A stretch of DNA of 64,000 nt from Eudorina sp. 2006-703-Eu-15 (taxonomy: Eukaryota > Chlorophyta > Chlorophyceae > Chlamydomonadales > Volvocaceae): contig BDSI01000001.1 of the NCBI GenBank assembly GCA_003117195.1, positions 310,001 to 374,000 of the forward strand. The letters run 5' to 3'. The notes below the pieces were generated by a model. It had not been told where the DNA came from. It saw nothing but the letters and a program-made list of their open reading frames with translations, and made no database searches. A program made the translations under genes and the position numbers. Of the stretch, positions 26,701 to 42,590 are shown piece after piece (the stretch's first letter is position 1; each line of letters begins with the position of its first letter).

Positions 26701-26755
26701 GGCGGCCTCGCCGCCCGCCGCCCCCGTCCCCCAGGTGAAGGACGACGAGCAGTAG
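20795..26755 (+). CDS. GATA-type zinc-finger protein with large Met/Gly/Ala/Gln-rich regions (first exon not found)
   Basis: Exons that join in phase: 20795-20839 (tentative), 21056-21304 (start tentative), 21748-22912, 23257-23885, 25287-25439 and 25763-26755. The exon at 25287 encodes one GATA finger of plant type, C-x2-C-x18-C-x2-C, with the conserved T-P-F-W-R and L-C-N-A-C-G-L-Y core. It ends at a basic stretch, and a second basic patch (S-K-R-G-R-R-A-T-K) closes the exon before it and may serve nuclear import or DNA contact. Exon 21748 is almost wholly Met/Gly/Ala-rich with acidic ends, exon 23257 begins with six Glu and is Gln/Pro/Ala-rich, and the last exon is Ala-rich. The probable role is DNA-binding transcription factor recognising GATA sites; targets are unknown. 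The intron after 21304 would have to use a GC donor. The start codon is not identified. Confidence 0.86.
24009..24090. repeat. GAGA/GGGAGA purine tract followed by (CA)n
   Basis: Imperfect GAGAGG repeats run into about nine CA units, inside the large GATA-gene intron (23886-25286). Confidence 0.9.
24887..24952. repeat. 18-bp tandem repeat, three and two-thirds copies
   Basis: The unit CAGCTCCACACACCATGG repeats at 24887, 24905 and 24923, with a partial copy at 24941; the first copy has two changes and the second has one. It lies in the GATA-gene intron upstream of the zinc-finger exon. Confidence 0.92.
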
Positions 26756-29547
26756 GAGGGATCTTACCCAAGCCTGCAAAGTACTTCTTTTGCAATATGC
26801 AATGTCGGGGCTTTTCTTTCATAATATGGTTTGATGGAGCGGCGTGCGGGTCGGCCCTTTCTTCACGGACAACGGGCAATCCTGGGGCGGAGGCGGTGGT
26901 GGTAGTCGTAGTCGTTGGCCAGGTGCGGTGGTTGTTCTGGCGCAAGCCGACTGGGAGGATCATCATCGTCATCATCTTCATCGTTGTTGTGCTGTGTCGA
27001 TATTGGTGATGGTGATGCTTGGGTTATGGAGAGTGTCGGCGGCGGCAGCTCTGAAGCCGGGGCGAGTTGAGGTTCGCGGTGTCCAGCTGCTGTCAATGCC
27101 ACTACTCTGTTGTGGGGCAGCAGTGAACCCCATGCTTTGCCGAGGGGGCTCGTGAAGGGGGCCCGCTAAGGGGGCCCTTGGAGGGGTTGACTTGAAGATT
27201 CCAATTGTTGGTGACGGGGGGTTGGGGAGTTGCAGTCAAGTCGTCTGCAAAGCACACCGGGTTGCAGGCGTTTCGTCGCGCTCGGACTTGGCACCTGCGC
27301 TTGACAGGACTGCTCGTATGGATGGGCGTTAGGGAGCGCGGCGCTTCCTCGTAATAGTGGGCAGGGACGGTCTTGCCCCCGACTGACCCCGACTGACTGG
27401 CTGACGGTCAATCGCCGCCTGGTATCAACTGCTGCCACCTGCGCCTGGGCGTTCCTGACACACCCTGCGGCGGCGATTAATTCGGTGCACAGGTGTCAGG
27501 AGGGCGCCGGGCCAAACCCCGGGACCGGGCGCTCCGTTTAATTGTATGACGACGACGACGACGCCGATGCCCGGCGCTGGAAGGGGCGCCGAGAAGTTGC
27601 GCGAGTGGAGGCCAGTCTGCATGGGCCGAGGGAAATTTGTACTGTGGTTTCTAATCTGAATGTTCATGGAGGGCACGGAGGGCCTTGTTCAGATAGTAAC
27701 GGCCGGCTATCCGTTGTGGCGTTGCGCTTGGTTCGTGCTGTGGTTGCGGTGCTGCTCATGGCTGCGTACACCCGAAACGCGCTGAGTAGCGGGTACTACT
27801 GCTTGGGCCCGTTTAGAGTCGAGCGTAAACTCCCCCTAATCGGACCAGTGGTGCCGCATTCGGTTGGGTTGGTCAACATTCCCGAGAGGCGTGCATGAAA
27901 ACGTGCCATGTCATGGCGTGTCTTGTGGCCTGTCGAGGTTTCGATTGTTTAACGTGAGGCAGCGGCTGGGACGTTGAGGTTTGCCCAGAAGGTTGACTAC
28001 GTGGTCGGTCGCGAATCCGCACCAGGGCTGGGAGATTGCAGTGGCCGCTGGTTTGCTTTGCCGGTGTTGTGCGTCGTGAATGGTGCTATGTTTGGGTTGG
28101 ACAGTTTTCCTGATTGTTGAGTCTGAGCCCGAGCCGGAGCTGTGGAGGGTGAAGTCGTGAGGCGAAAGTCGAGACGATGTCGAAAAATACACATCCTATT
28201 TGCGACCGTACCGCGCCTGTTCTGCAACGGCGTCGAGACAGTGGGTGAGTGAGGGAGGGAGTACACATCCAGACCGGGGTGCATCGCACCGGTTGCGCAA
28301 CGCCCCCTATGCGAAATCCCACACACGGGGCCGTACGGTGCGTGAGTGAGTCGTTGTCTGTCTGCACAACTGAGAGACGTTATGCGGTGTTGTTTCGGAT
28401 TGCCGGCGCGTCCGGCTCTCCATAAACTGTACAATTTCTTGGACATGTGCCACGTATAGGGGTGACTTGGCACCGTCGCTGCCCGCTGTCCTTCAAAATC
28501 TGGTCGCTGGATGGGAGGAAATGTCATGCACGGGCACAGAGGGTTTCGGTGAGGCAGCGCACGGGTTCGATGCCGGCTGACCTTTCCAGCTCTCCCTCCT
28601 ACGCCGGGAGCGAAATGAATTGCGGCTGACGGCATGTGCGTATTTCGGTAGCGTTCGTTGAATTAGCCACCGAAGACCCAACCCAACCCAGGTCAATAGG
28701 CGTGCGTGCCGATGGGACCGAACACGGAATGCACAACCTTGACGAATTGGGTGGCTTGGGCGCTTGGGCAGGCGCGTCAGAAGTCTGCCGGAAGCGCCGA
28801 AATTTGCGTCGGGGTTACTACTCCGTAAATGAGCCGGCGTCGACGATGCCGCACCTCTTGGGCAGGAAATGGTCATGGAGCCGTGGGGAAGGGAGACCAT
28901 TGACGCCATACCAGTCAGAGGCACAGATGCGAATTTGAACGGCCGGACGACGTGCTTTCTCCCGTCGTCGCGACATGCAGCCGGATGCTGTCCAACGTAG
29001 CATCAGCTGTGAACGCGTCAGGGAGATTCTTGGGAGACAAAACGGCGCCAGCACCACCAACAATAACTAGATGCCTGGCTTGGGTGCTCGATATGACCGA
29101 GTTGCAATGGTTGGTTGCAGCGGTTATCTCAGGTTGAGGTGTAAGTGTTCCTGCTAGCGGACTTGCTAAGTACGGCGAAAATTAGCCGCGGATGCTATCG
29201 TACTCAGGTCGCGGTCCTCGCGTCCAATCAGAAACATGTCACATGTGGCCCCCTGTCCGGATCGAGTTGGGGGAGGTGGCAACATGCGAATGCGTCAGTG
29301 CATGAAATGCCGTTGCGCAACACCCCCGATCCATGTTGTTTGGACCCGTGCACAATAACTTGGCCCATGCATGCGTCAACTGGCCCAATGAGCGAACCCC
29401 GTCGTCATTCGAACATTAAAGCTCTAGCACGGTTGCATGGGCGCGCCGCATCCCAACCCGCTCGACAGGCTAGCCACGATACGGTCCGTGTGCAACTCGT
29501 TGACGCATCCGCTTCCGCCACCGTAACATTTCGGAACACCATGCTGC
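26756..29547. other. Intergenic, convergent ends of GATA and MED30-like genes
   Basis: This stretch holds the 3' untranslated regions of the GATA gene (+) and the MED30-like gene (-). A CATCGTCATCATC-type run lies at 26960-26985 and ACG/GAC triplet repeats near 27546-27565. Open frames up to 212 codons occur on both strands but lack domains. No RNA gene was recognised. Confidence 0.55.
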
Positions 29548-30140
29548 TCAGTGCCCTTCCGCAAGCTTGTAACGCTCTAATTGGTGCTTATGAGACTCCC
29601 ACATGCAAATCGACTCCAGCATCTGCCGGACGTGGTCTATCAGCTGCTTCAATACTTCGTTCTTCATGCACAGCTCCGCTTGCATATGTGAAATTCGGCT
29701 CGCATTGCCTTCCGCGGAGGCATACGAGCCTTCGTCGCCACCAGCTTGGCCGTCTGCACGTTTGCGAGATGTATAAATGGTTCCAGCCGATAACCGAAAG
29801 CAGAAGCTGAATCGAAGCCGAGAAATAAGCAAAGCTGTGTCGTGCGCACGAAGACGGTCGCACGCTCACCTGGACGGCTTTCATAGTTCCGCTGGGCCGC
29901 TAAGGAACTGCACTCAATCACTGTCCGGCGGAGAGTGGCCATAGCCTGTACGTATTGCTGCTGGAGAAGCAAGATCCGCTGTGCGGCATCGGCACCGTCG
30001 CCATAACCAACCTCTGCAAATATTTGCCTGACCACTGCAACGACATCTTTTAACTGCTGCACGCCTCCCGCAGCAAGATCATGTAAATGTAAAGTTTGGC
30101 CAGATGTCATATCAAAGGACGAACTATCTGACAGGTACAA
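29548..30140 (-). CDS. MED30: Mediator complex subunit 30-like protein
   Basis: Two exons join in phase (minus strand): 30140-29870 and 29753-29548, giving 158 residues, close to the usual MED30 length of about 150-200. The N-terminal helix L-H-D-L-A-A-G-G-V-Q-Q-L resembles the start of plant MED30 (L-A-A-E-G-x-x-x-L-E), and the C-terminal helix with N-E-V-L-K-Q-L-I-D-H-V-R-Q resembles the animal/plant C-terminal N-x-x-L-K-Q-I-M-D-Q-L-R. The middle is a predicted coiled coil (L-L-L-Q-Q-Q-Y-V-Q-A-M-A-T-L-R-R). MED30 sits in the Mediator core and links transcription factors to RNA polymerase II in the nucleus. Similarity is weak and judged by eye; another small coiled-coil protein is the alternative. 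The Met at 30140 is the first in frame. Confidence 0.72.
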
Positions 30141-31360
30141 AGCGCAAGGTCACATCTGTCTGAAATCAGATTGTGCTTCCATATTCCGCTTTGTCTAGAG
30201 GTTCTGACTCCTGAGTAAGATGTCTGTACATTGACTAAGGCGCCGATACGGATGTTTCATTTTCGCCACGTGTCTCGGTATCACGACGACACGACCTGCG
30301 GTCGACCATCATATTCGTCTTGCCCAACTTCTGATTCCTGTGTGCGTTATGTCATCAGACAGGATCAAAACCGGACTGGCATATCCAAAGGTCGCCAAGG
30401 GTCATCAAACCTTTGTCCCGATAATTTAAACGATGTTGGGTGTGCGCCTGTGTGAAATGCGTTGCTGCCCGTCCAGTATCTCAGCTGCTGCCGATGTGCC
30501 CGATTTCGAATTTGGCAGCCGATTTTGCAACCACGCGTCAAGTCATTCAATGCTGGCATTCCCGAAGATGTCTTACTAACTTCTCGTTTGTTGTGCATGC
30601 TTTAGGAAGCAAGGTTACAGAGAGGACCAGCAACCAAGCTGCTCGCCCGCCATACAGCTTTTCGGCCGAGGCACCGAGATTCATTATACGATCTGAGTTA
30701 AGGAGAGGCATGGCTATCTATGGTGTTTCAGCTACTCTCTTTCGGTGTGGTTCCGCAACTCTTGTAATCGCGCGATAACATTCGAAGTAGTCAAGGTGTC
30801 CGGGGTTATACCTTTCCCAAACCCCTAAATCACCTCGCACGCAGTTGATCGGTGATGAGCCGAGTGAGTGGTCGGAGTGACCCGCTCCGCTCCGCCCCGC
30901 CTTGCCCCGCCCCGCCCCGCCCCGGCCGGCCTTGCCCAACCCCGCCTTGCCCTGCTTAGTGGCATTTCAGGTAGGCTAACATGCTGATATCTGGTATGGA
31001 ACGATAGGGGCACGATCGTGCTCAGCGGCGATATACATACATGGCGCGGCGTCCTCCATATTAATTAAGCTCTGAGGATAGCATGTCCATCTGTTCGTAC
31101 CCAAAATCACCTGCATTCTCACGCTGCATATGTAGCTTTGAAGCAGGCTGTACATGAACGGATACGATGCATAGGAACGGGTCACCTTGCCGGTGCTGAG
31201 CATGCTGAGAACTCGGCCCCCTGCCCAGTAGGCAGAAGGCAAACGGCTGTGCAACCCGATGCAACGAACAGGCGTGCGTAACCCTAGACTCTTACCTCCA
31301 GCCCTCCAGCCATACCTCGCCGTCACAACGATACAACACATACCTACAACACACACCTGT
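30141..31360. other. Upstream of MED30-like gene up to LINE remnant; no gene recognised
   Basis: This should hold the MED30-like promoter. A C-rich CCGCCCCGCC-type run lies at 30884-30955. The 5' part of the LINE may begin in this stretch but cannot be seen as coding sequence. Confidence 0.5.
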
Positions 31361-33375
31361 CACCTGATCCTAAGGTGGTTGGGAACTATCGAGGCATTGC
31401 AGTGGGTGGAGCGCTTGCAAAGTGCTACGCGTCACTGCTTCTCCATCGGCTGATAGTAGCCGCGGAGCAGTTGGCTTTGCGCCACTCATGTCAGGCAGGT
31501 TTTCGGCGGGGCTTCGGGACCGCCCACCACCTTTTCGTGAAGCAACATCTCACCATGCGTCACCGGCGTGCAGGGCAACCCCCGCTAATCATTGTGCAAA
31601 TTGATTTTGAAAAGGCGTTCGATAGGGTGCCGCGCGAGCACATGTGGCTTCGTTTACAAGAGCGAGGTGTTGGTAGACCCATGTTGGAGGCCCTAAAAAG
31701 AGCGTGTTTCCATCCTGCTTTACGCACATGATGTGAGCCTATTGGCGACGTCCGTGGAACGTATGGCGGAACTGCTGGGCCTTGTGGACCAATTTTGCGA
31801 GGCTTTTGGAATGCCGCCTAACGTAGCGAAATGTGAGCGTTTAGTTTTTGCATGCGATGAGTCCCGGCGTACAGACTACAGAGGTTAGTTCAGCCTGCGA
31901 GCAGCTACGGCTTTCCGGGCAAGTAGTACCAGCCAAGGACAGCGCGCGTTATCTCGGCCTGATGTATGGGCCCTCGCGGCCTTTCAGTGCCTGTCGACAG
32001 CAGTTGAACGATACGGGCCGGGCCGCTATGTTCTCTTTGAGTTCCAAATTGGATAAGCTGAAGCTTTTCGCCCCTGACATGCGAATGAGATGTTTTGCCA
32101 CTCAAGTTCGAGCGATTTTGCTGTATGGTTGTCCAGGCTTGGGGCCCTTTTGCGTTGACAGAGGTTTTGAACAGGGTGGGAAGACGACGCGATGCGAGCA
32201 ACCTGGCAGAAGGACTTTTTGAAGCGTGCCTACACGACGATGCAGTCCAGCTGCAGATTGCGTTCATGCGACAAATTGTGGGGGCTGCTCGCCCAGCCCA
32301 CCGCCTTCTTTTCGCAGAATTGGCCGAGCTTCCCCTGCATTACTATTTGGTGAAGCAAGTGGTTCGCTTTTGAAACCGCCTGCAGAAGCAGAAGGGCACG
32401 GTCGCACACGCAGTCCTGTATCAGGAGGTTATCGATGCACTCACCGACCCTGAACGGGGCGGTTGGGGAGCCTCGTTCTTGCGTTTAATGTCGTACTTAG
32501 AGTGTTATACTTGGAGCGGGCTACCTCACGATGTAGAAGGTGTTGAACAGCGAGTTGAGTGGTTGCTGTCCAAACCTCTTCCCGAGGCTCAGATTGTGAC
32601 GGCGATGAGGGAACGACTAATGAGCGGTTGGGAACATGTGCGCCTCGATGTCGAGCCAGACAATTACCCATCAGACGGGAAGCAGTCGGGGATCCATATG
32701 TCGAAGTACAAGCATTGGATGGGCCTGTCGTTTATGGGTGCGGCGGCCATTATGTGGCAACCGCACGCTACAATTTTTATCCCCCGTTCTGCGCACCGAA
32801 AGCTAATGCAATTCAGGCTTTGTTGTTGGGCACTCGAGTCTAACAGGGCGCGGAGGGGTAGGCACCATGTCCCTAGAGGACAACGGGTCTGCCGTTGCTG
32901 CCGCTCTGAAGACCAGATTGAAGATGAGAAGCATGTTCTACTCGACTGCCCGGCTTATGGTGCAATACGCGCTGAGGAAGGGTTTCACTGCCCTAACACA
33001 ATGAGGGAGGCGATGGCCTGGGATCCGGCTCGTTTGGCAAAGATGTTGGAGCGCATGTGGGCTCACCGTAATTCTATCGTGTCCTTTGGGCGCTAGTCTC
33101 ATGGACTCCGGTATTGCAAACCAGTGCTTTTGGGCGTTTTGTTTGCCCTTGGGCCTCCGGCTCGTATGGGTATGTGCAAGTATGGGGTTACGCACCCCCA
33201 ACCATGTAACACACACACAACACATACATGTCTCTGCCTGCTTCGGTGTCTGTCTGGCTGTGATCATAGCCCGGTGTGTTTTTGTTTGCGGCGTTGAGGT
33301 GTGGACTGTGGAGGTGCCTTGCAGCCTTGTCGGTGGGGCCTGATGGGGCTTGCTTGCCCTGGTATACACTTTATT
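31361..33375 (+). mobile_element. Decayed non-LTR retrotransposon (LINE), reverse transcriptase and C-terminal region
   Basis: Translated pieces in several frames give a LINE open reading frame 2 in order. Positions 31375-31731 carry the N-Y-R-G, Q-A-G-F-R-R-G-F and I-D-F-E-K-A-F-D-R-V motifs of reverse transcriptase; 31712-31882 holds the active-site region, where the usual Y-A-D-D reads Y-A-H-D; and 31848-33096 holds the thumb and C-terminal part. Near the end is a C-R-C-C ... H-V-L-L-D-C-P zinc-knuckle-like motif typical of algal and plant LINEs. The copy is dead: there are frame changes near 31710, 31880 and 32100-32220, an in-frame TGA at 32371-32373, and the stretch between the catalytic Asp motif and Y-A-H-D is far too short, so a segment is deleted. 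The 3' tail (about 33230-33375) recurs near 45150. Confidence 0.88.
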
Positions 33376-34249
33376 CATACATGCCGTACATAGCATACGA
33401 AGGTCCTTCTTCTATAAGGCTCGTGGATGCCCCGCCGAGTGTCCACAAGGGTGGCTGGGATGTGGAGGCTTGGGCGGCACTTAGTGGCCCTCGCTCGAGC
33501 GGGGCCGCCAGAGCATGTTCCATGTGTGGGACTGACGCACTGCTTTGTTGCGCGCGCGTCTTGTTTCGCTCGCTGTGGCTGTCACGGCGCACTTTTGGGT
33601 CCGTCTCGCGTCTTTTGCGTCCGGCCGCTGAATTGTTGTACCTCTGGGGGCAGGCGCTAGGTGCGCGGTGTACGTACAAGCCAGGCAATCAATTCAATAA
33701 AGAAAGATATCGAAATTATTCTGTACAAATTTCGTAGTATTTCTGGCGTATTTCTGCGTTTTTCTGGAGCGATTATCTGAGGGCGTGTGCGGTCTTCTCG
33801 CCTTGGTGACATGCGGTTCAGGAAAACGGCATTTCCAATCCTACTCCCGAGTGCACTATATGTGAACACAGCCTTCAAAACGCTTCCTCCTTCCTGCACA
33901 TGCCATTACGTTTTTCATCTCACCTCAAGTACAGCATTTTTGGTGGGCAAGCCCACTTACGCGTAGCGTGAAGTTTTAAGAAGCAAGGGACTGCGATTCG
34001 ATTGCCACCATTTGTGAATAGTGGTCAATCGGACGACAACGCAACGTACGACCCCTATTACGAGCTGATTTATCGGCATGGCTACCTACTTTGTATGCCC
34101 TGCATAAGCTTCTTTCTGTTTATCCAAACTCATTATAGACCTCTTCATTGTGGCCCCGTTGGAATTTCTCGTGGAGAGGAATCACGCGCCTAGGTTACAA
34201 CGTATGAATCATCCTCTTAAAAGTTCACACCACCCGTCGGAATGAGCCT
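33376..34249. other. Between LINE tail and polyubiquitin stop codon
   Basis: This region is AT-richer than its flanks after 33690. It contains the polyubiquitin 3' end with a TGTAA signal at 34199-34195 (minus strand). No gene recognised. Confidence 0.6.
34195..34199 (-). terminator. TGTAA polyadenylation signal of polyubiquitin gene
   Basis: TGTAA on the minus strand lies about 50 bases after the stop codon. This is the standard green-algal polyadenylation signal and its placement is typical. Confidence 0.7.
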
Positions 34250-38186
<3,937 letters not shown>

Positions 38187-41100
38187 TTAGTCGCTAGCTG
38201 GTCCTGGTTGCTGAGAGAGCGGCCCCTCCGCAGCATCACGCACAAGCGAGGACAGCTCCCAGTCGAGGCCTTCCTCTCCATCCGCGGTGCTGCCCGGCGG
38301 CGTGGCCGGCAGGAAGGACGGTGCCGGCCCGGACCGCAGCGTGTCCCAATCGATTCCCGCGAAGAAGGGGTGCGCCTTCAGTTCTGACAAGTCCTCCGCG
38401 CCTGCACGGTCTCACAAGCGGGGGCGATGGGGGGGAAGGTAAAACCTTGAACGTACGAAGGGGGAAAGCGACACGGCTGAAGTGGTTTGCATCATACCAG
38501 AGCTGAACTCAGGGCCGCCGGCGAATGTTCCGAGAGAATGTTCCGAGACATTGGCTGCTCGAAGCAAGGTAGAGCGTGCCCCGTGTGCAACGCAACAGCG
38601 CCCGGGCCGCGGCTCAAGAGGCGGGCCAAGGCGAGCGGAAAGTGGAGGTTCGGAAGTTAGGACTTTAAAATCATGGCGCTGTCTCGTGCCAAATCCACAC
38701 GCGTGCATGGCTCAAAGTTGCCCCAGCCATGCACACCCTGATCCTGCTGCTGGGTACGCATTCCTGCCCTTGTCATACGCGCCCTCCGCGGGCCCAGTCC
38801 CCCAACCCCACGTCCTGTGCCCGCGCCCTACCGACTACCGCATCCCCTCCGCCGCCTCAGCTCCCTTCCACGCTGCCCTCCGACGCTGCCCTCCGCGGAT
38901 AGGACCAGTCCATGCTGCTCACCGATGCGAGCTGAGGGCTCCATAGCCAGCAGCCGTTCTGTCAGGTCACGCGCTTCAGGCGGGTAGACTACCGGCGGGG
39001 AGGCGTCATCATCAGCCGCGGCCGCCTCCACCTCCGCAGCTGTGGCGTCCTCCGGATATGAGAAGTCCCGGTCAAGGACCTTTTGGAAAGTGAGGTACTC
39101 GCTGGCAGCCTTGAAGGGCGGACGGCCTAAAGACAAGGATAAGAAGCGGGATTGACAAGTGAAGGCTCCCGAGGTCACTTGACCCGCGGGCCCAGAAATG
39201 ACACACTATCCAAGGGGGTGATGGACACGCTGGGGAATGACGTGCTGCACCCATCCCTGGCCGCACGTGATTGAATTCGATCATCCCGACGCATCACCGA
39301 GTGCTTAAAAAGCGTTCGTGCCGGTGGTTCTTGGGCTGCTCCAAACCCACCCGCGCGGGTTGGTCCCGCTGCCATGTGCATGCCCATGCCCAATCGCAAC
39401 CAGGGTAGTTCCCTGGTAGAGTGGGTGCGGGGTGTGCTTCGGTGCACTTGTGCAGCCTGTTCGGTGCGCCACGGTGGCGCGGTTTCGTTTTTGCAAGTGT
39501 GTGGTGCGGAAGCTGCGGCTGCACACTTACCGACAATCATCTGGTACAGTAGACAGCCCAGGGCCCACAGGTCAGCTGGGTACGACAACGGCTGATTCAG
39601 AAGCACTTCCGGGGACACGTACTCCGCTGTCCCCACGAAGGACGTGGCCCTGAGGCGGGGGCAAGGGGCAGGGCAGGCACTACGTGCAGCTGTGGTTTCT
39701 GGAAAGTGGGTCACAATGGCAGTCCGGTGAAGTCACCGTGTGCCTACAGCCGCGCTGTCGGATTGTGCAGTCAGGCCCCGTAGGTTTGCTACGTCAAGTT
39801 GCTGCTGCGTATACACGGCGACGTATCCCTCAGGCCGAACGGCAGCAGGATAACTACCGTGCACCTGCGCAGGCGTTCGTGGCTTGGCCGGTTAGGCACA
39901 TTCCGAATCGCCGATAGAACGCGCACCTGTTCTTGCCAGGGGGCTTTTCCGCCTGCGGTAAGAAGAAGGCGCGGGCGCTGCCAAAGTCGATGAGCTTCAG
40001 GTGACCGTCCGCGGAGAGGAGCAGGTTCTCGGGCTTCAGATCGCTGAGACGTAAGTGGGGAAGACGAAGCATGAGGGAAATCAGGGGAGAGAGAGACGGA
40101 CGGGACACAGGGCGGGCCAGCGGTGCGTGATGGTTGCGCGGCCATGGTGATAGCCGGCAGGGCGCGCTGCATGCCGCCATGGCGTGCAGATACCTCGATG
40201 ATGCCCTGTGCGGGCCCGGAAAGCACCGCGCAGCGCGAACTTTGCTGCACGCGGTGTGGCATCCAACACTGGTGTCCACCCAGTCGCGTGAGGGCGTCTC
40301 CGCTGACTTCCGCGCACGTGCTGAGGCGGGGACATGGTACCAGCGGCTTAAAAACACCGGGCAGTGGCTATCCGCCAGCCCAGCCTGACCTAGACACACT
40401 CCGATCTCCAGCCCACTCACCGGTGCACCACTTGCGCCCTCCGCAGGTACTGCAGGATGAGGACTATCTCCGCGGTGTAGAAGCGCACAGCATCCAATGG
40501 GAGGCCGCCGCGCTGTAGGAGGGTTGTAAGTATTAAACACTTTTAATAACGGGGGAACGAGTGCGTTCCCAAGACAAAGAGGAATCCAGCATGCAGTGCG
40601 GGGAGGCGACACTCCGATGCCGAATGTACAGACGCACGGCTCCTCATAAGGACAGGTCAACAGACACGCGGTGCCTTGCTGGCCGGTGGCTCGAAAGGTG
40701 CCGCAAAGGCTCTCAGAATATGGGTTGCACCATCTGCAGCAAAGTTCATATCGGTTGGTCTGAAGGTCGCACATGCGGGGTGAATCGACGACCCTCTACC
40801 TTGGGCCAACCGACTCGCACTAGAAAAGCCACAAGCAACTGAAAGCCGTTGGACATCAACACTCCGCGACATGGAGCCGCCGCTGCGATTGACGCCGCCG
40901 CGCAAGGCAGATCACCTTCTTCATTTGCTCATACAGCTCGCCGCCAGCGCAGTACTCCATGCCCATATCTGCAAATTGCGTGTCATGCGGTAAAACACGC
41001 AAGGCACCCCTTAAGCATAGGTGTTTGCCATACCATGGGAAGGTGCGGAGTATGTCAGGTGGAGTTTAATTGAGAGGGCGTTGCATACATAAGGACAAGG

Positions 41101-41681
41101 CTACTGATAGCGGGGCCCCAGACGACGCAGAGCAGAGTCGGTACCTCCCTGTGGACACCGGAGAAACGACCCAACAGCTGCACATCAAACATCCAGTACA
41201 AGGAAGGCACCCAGTGCAAGGAAGGCACGCGGCAGGTCACGACGGGTAAGCTCGACAGAGGACGAGGAAGGCACTCTCACGACGAGGAAGCGTCCCGCGC
41301 GGCCCCGATACTTCCCAAACAGCTCCCCCTTAGTTCACACCCACATAAGTTGTCAGGGTCCTGGAAAGTGAAGTGAAGTCTGGCGATGCCGGCGTCATCC
41401 AGCTTGTCGAGTATGAATCTTTCGTTCTTGATGTACTCCACCACTTTATTCCGCATAATAAGGTGTTTGTTCATCATCTTGACTGCATACCGAATGCCCG
41501 TTTGTTTCTGTTGTGCCAGAAAAACTGTCGAGAAGCTGCCATCCCCAATACGGCCTAGGATGTTGAAGTCGCGAATCGTGTATGTCAAGCGCGGTGCACG
41601 GTAACCTTCCTGATGCTCACGATCTTGCAGCTGACCCTCTGCGGACATCTTTGCCTGCTGCGCTGCTGAGTTCCGGACCAA
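38187..41681 (-). CDS. PDK1: 3-phosphoinositide-dependent protein kinase 1 (PDK1) type AGC kinase, no PH domain
   Basis: Seven exons join in phase (minus strand): 41681-41345, 40968-40916, 40512-40421, 40043-39927, 39649-39531, 39126-38923 and 38401-38187, giving 378 residues. The kinase domain is complete: glycine loop G-R-I-G-D-G-S-F (43-50), Lys68 in Y-A-V-K, Glu87, H-R-D at 160-162, D-F-G at 180-182, and the PDK1 signature [12 protein letters not shown], in which Ser203 corresponds to the autophosphorylated activation-loop serine. PDK1 phosphorylates the activation loop of other AGC kinases. An acidic Ala/Asp-rich insert interrupts the C-lobe (residues about 275-295). The protein ends about 60 residues after the kinase domain, so the lipid-binding PH domain found in animal and land-plant PDK1 is absent. 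A second Met at residue 12 could also start translation. Confidence 0.94.
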
Positions 41682-42590
41682 AGTAAAACTGTCGCCTTAG
41701 CTCACATCCTGCAAATCTGTCGCACACGATCACAGGAAGCCGGCGTTCATTTCCGACAGGGTAAGTCGGCGACAAACCGAGTCCCTGCAGGACCTGACCG
41801 TGAATTTCAAATAGACCCTGAGTACCCTAAATACTCTTTGTAAGCTAATGACTGCGCTGTGCTGCTGAAGCTATACCATAATACAAATACAATGTGTTGA
41901 TGACTTCTGGTATTCTGTACTGCGTACGGCAATCAAGTGACCCCGTCGAAACTATTTGCTCGTATCCGCCGCTGTGAGCTGAGCAAACGTGGTCCGGCCG
42001 TGTGTGCCTCCAACACGCTCCGACCAGGTGTGCCAGGAGGACCATGGGGTAGGCATGGGTCAGTGCGTGTCCCGGCGAGGTGAACAGTGAGGCGCAAAGC
42101 AGTACCAATGATAAACCTTACAACAGGAAAATCTTCAGCATGTGGTCTTCCGCGTGCGAGACGCACATCAATAGGCAGTTCAGCATCCAACTGCCAAAAC
42201 CGTGCGCACGATGGGTTGCCGCAGGCCCTGAAGTCCTATTGCATGCATCCGAACCGTAGCAACGGGGTCGCTCAATAGGGCCCAGCAATCCAGCAAAAAT
42301 GCCATTGCCCTGTGTCACGAACAAAATTTTCTGCTCTGCTCTGATGCGTTGGCAAGTACCTGCGCTCACTCACGCTCCGCACATACAGCCACGCAAGTAA
42401 TCTAATCCACGTTATCCACGCCACCACCCGATCGAAAAGCATCGACCCATCACGACCGGCTTGCCGCTGACCCCGCTTGGCCGCCCTGGCACCGCTGGGG
42501 AGGTGCACGGCGGAAGCCGGACGGAAGACTCGCACTTGCACCCCCTTTCTGCCCATGCAATCCGCGTCCAACGAGCACAAATGTGCGCGC
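41682..42590. other. Between PDK1 start and ATPD stop
   Basis: This holds the PDK1 promoter region and the ATPD 3' untranslated region. TTACA at 42118-42122 is TGTAA on the ATPD strand, about 470 bases after the stop codon. No gene recognised. Confidence 0.55.
42118..42122 (-). terminator. Candidate TGTAA polyadenylation signal of ATPD
   Basis: TGTAA on the minus strand about 470 bases downstream of the ATPD stop codon. A 3' untranslated region of this length is normal in volvocine algae, but other signals could be used. Confidence 0.4.

Noticed and set aside
29145..29810. 221-codon plus-strand frame over the MED30-like gene
   Set aside because: It is antisense to the second MED30-like exon in part and has no domain; the minus-strand model has splice sites and family similarity.
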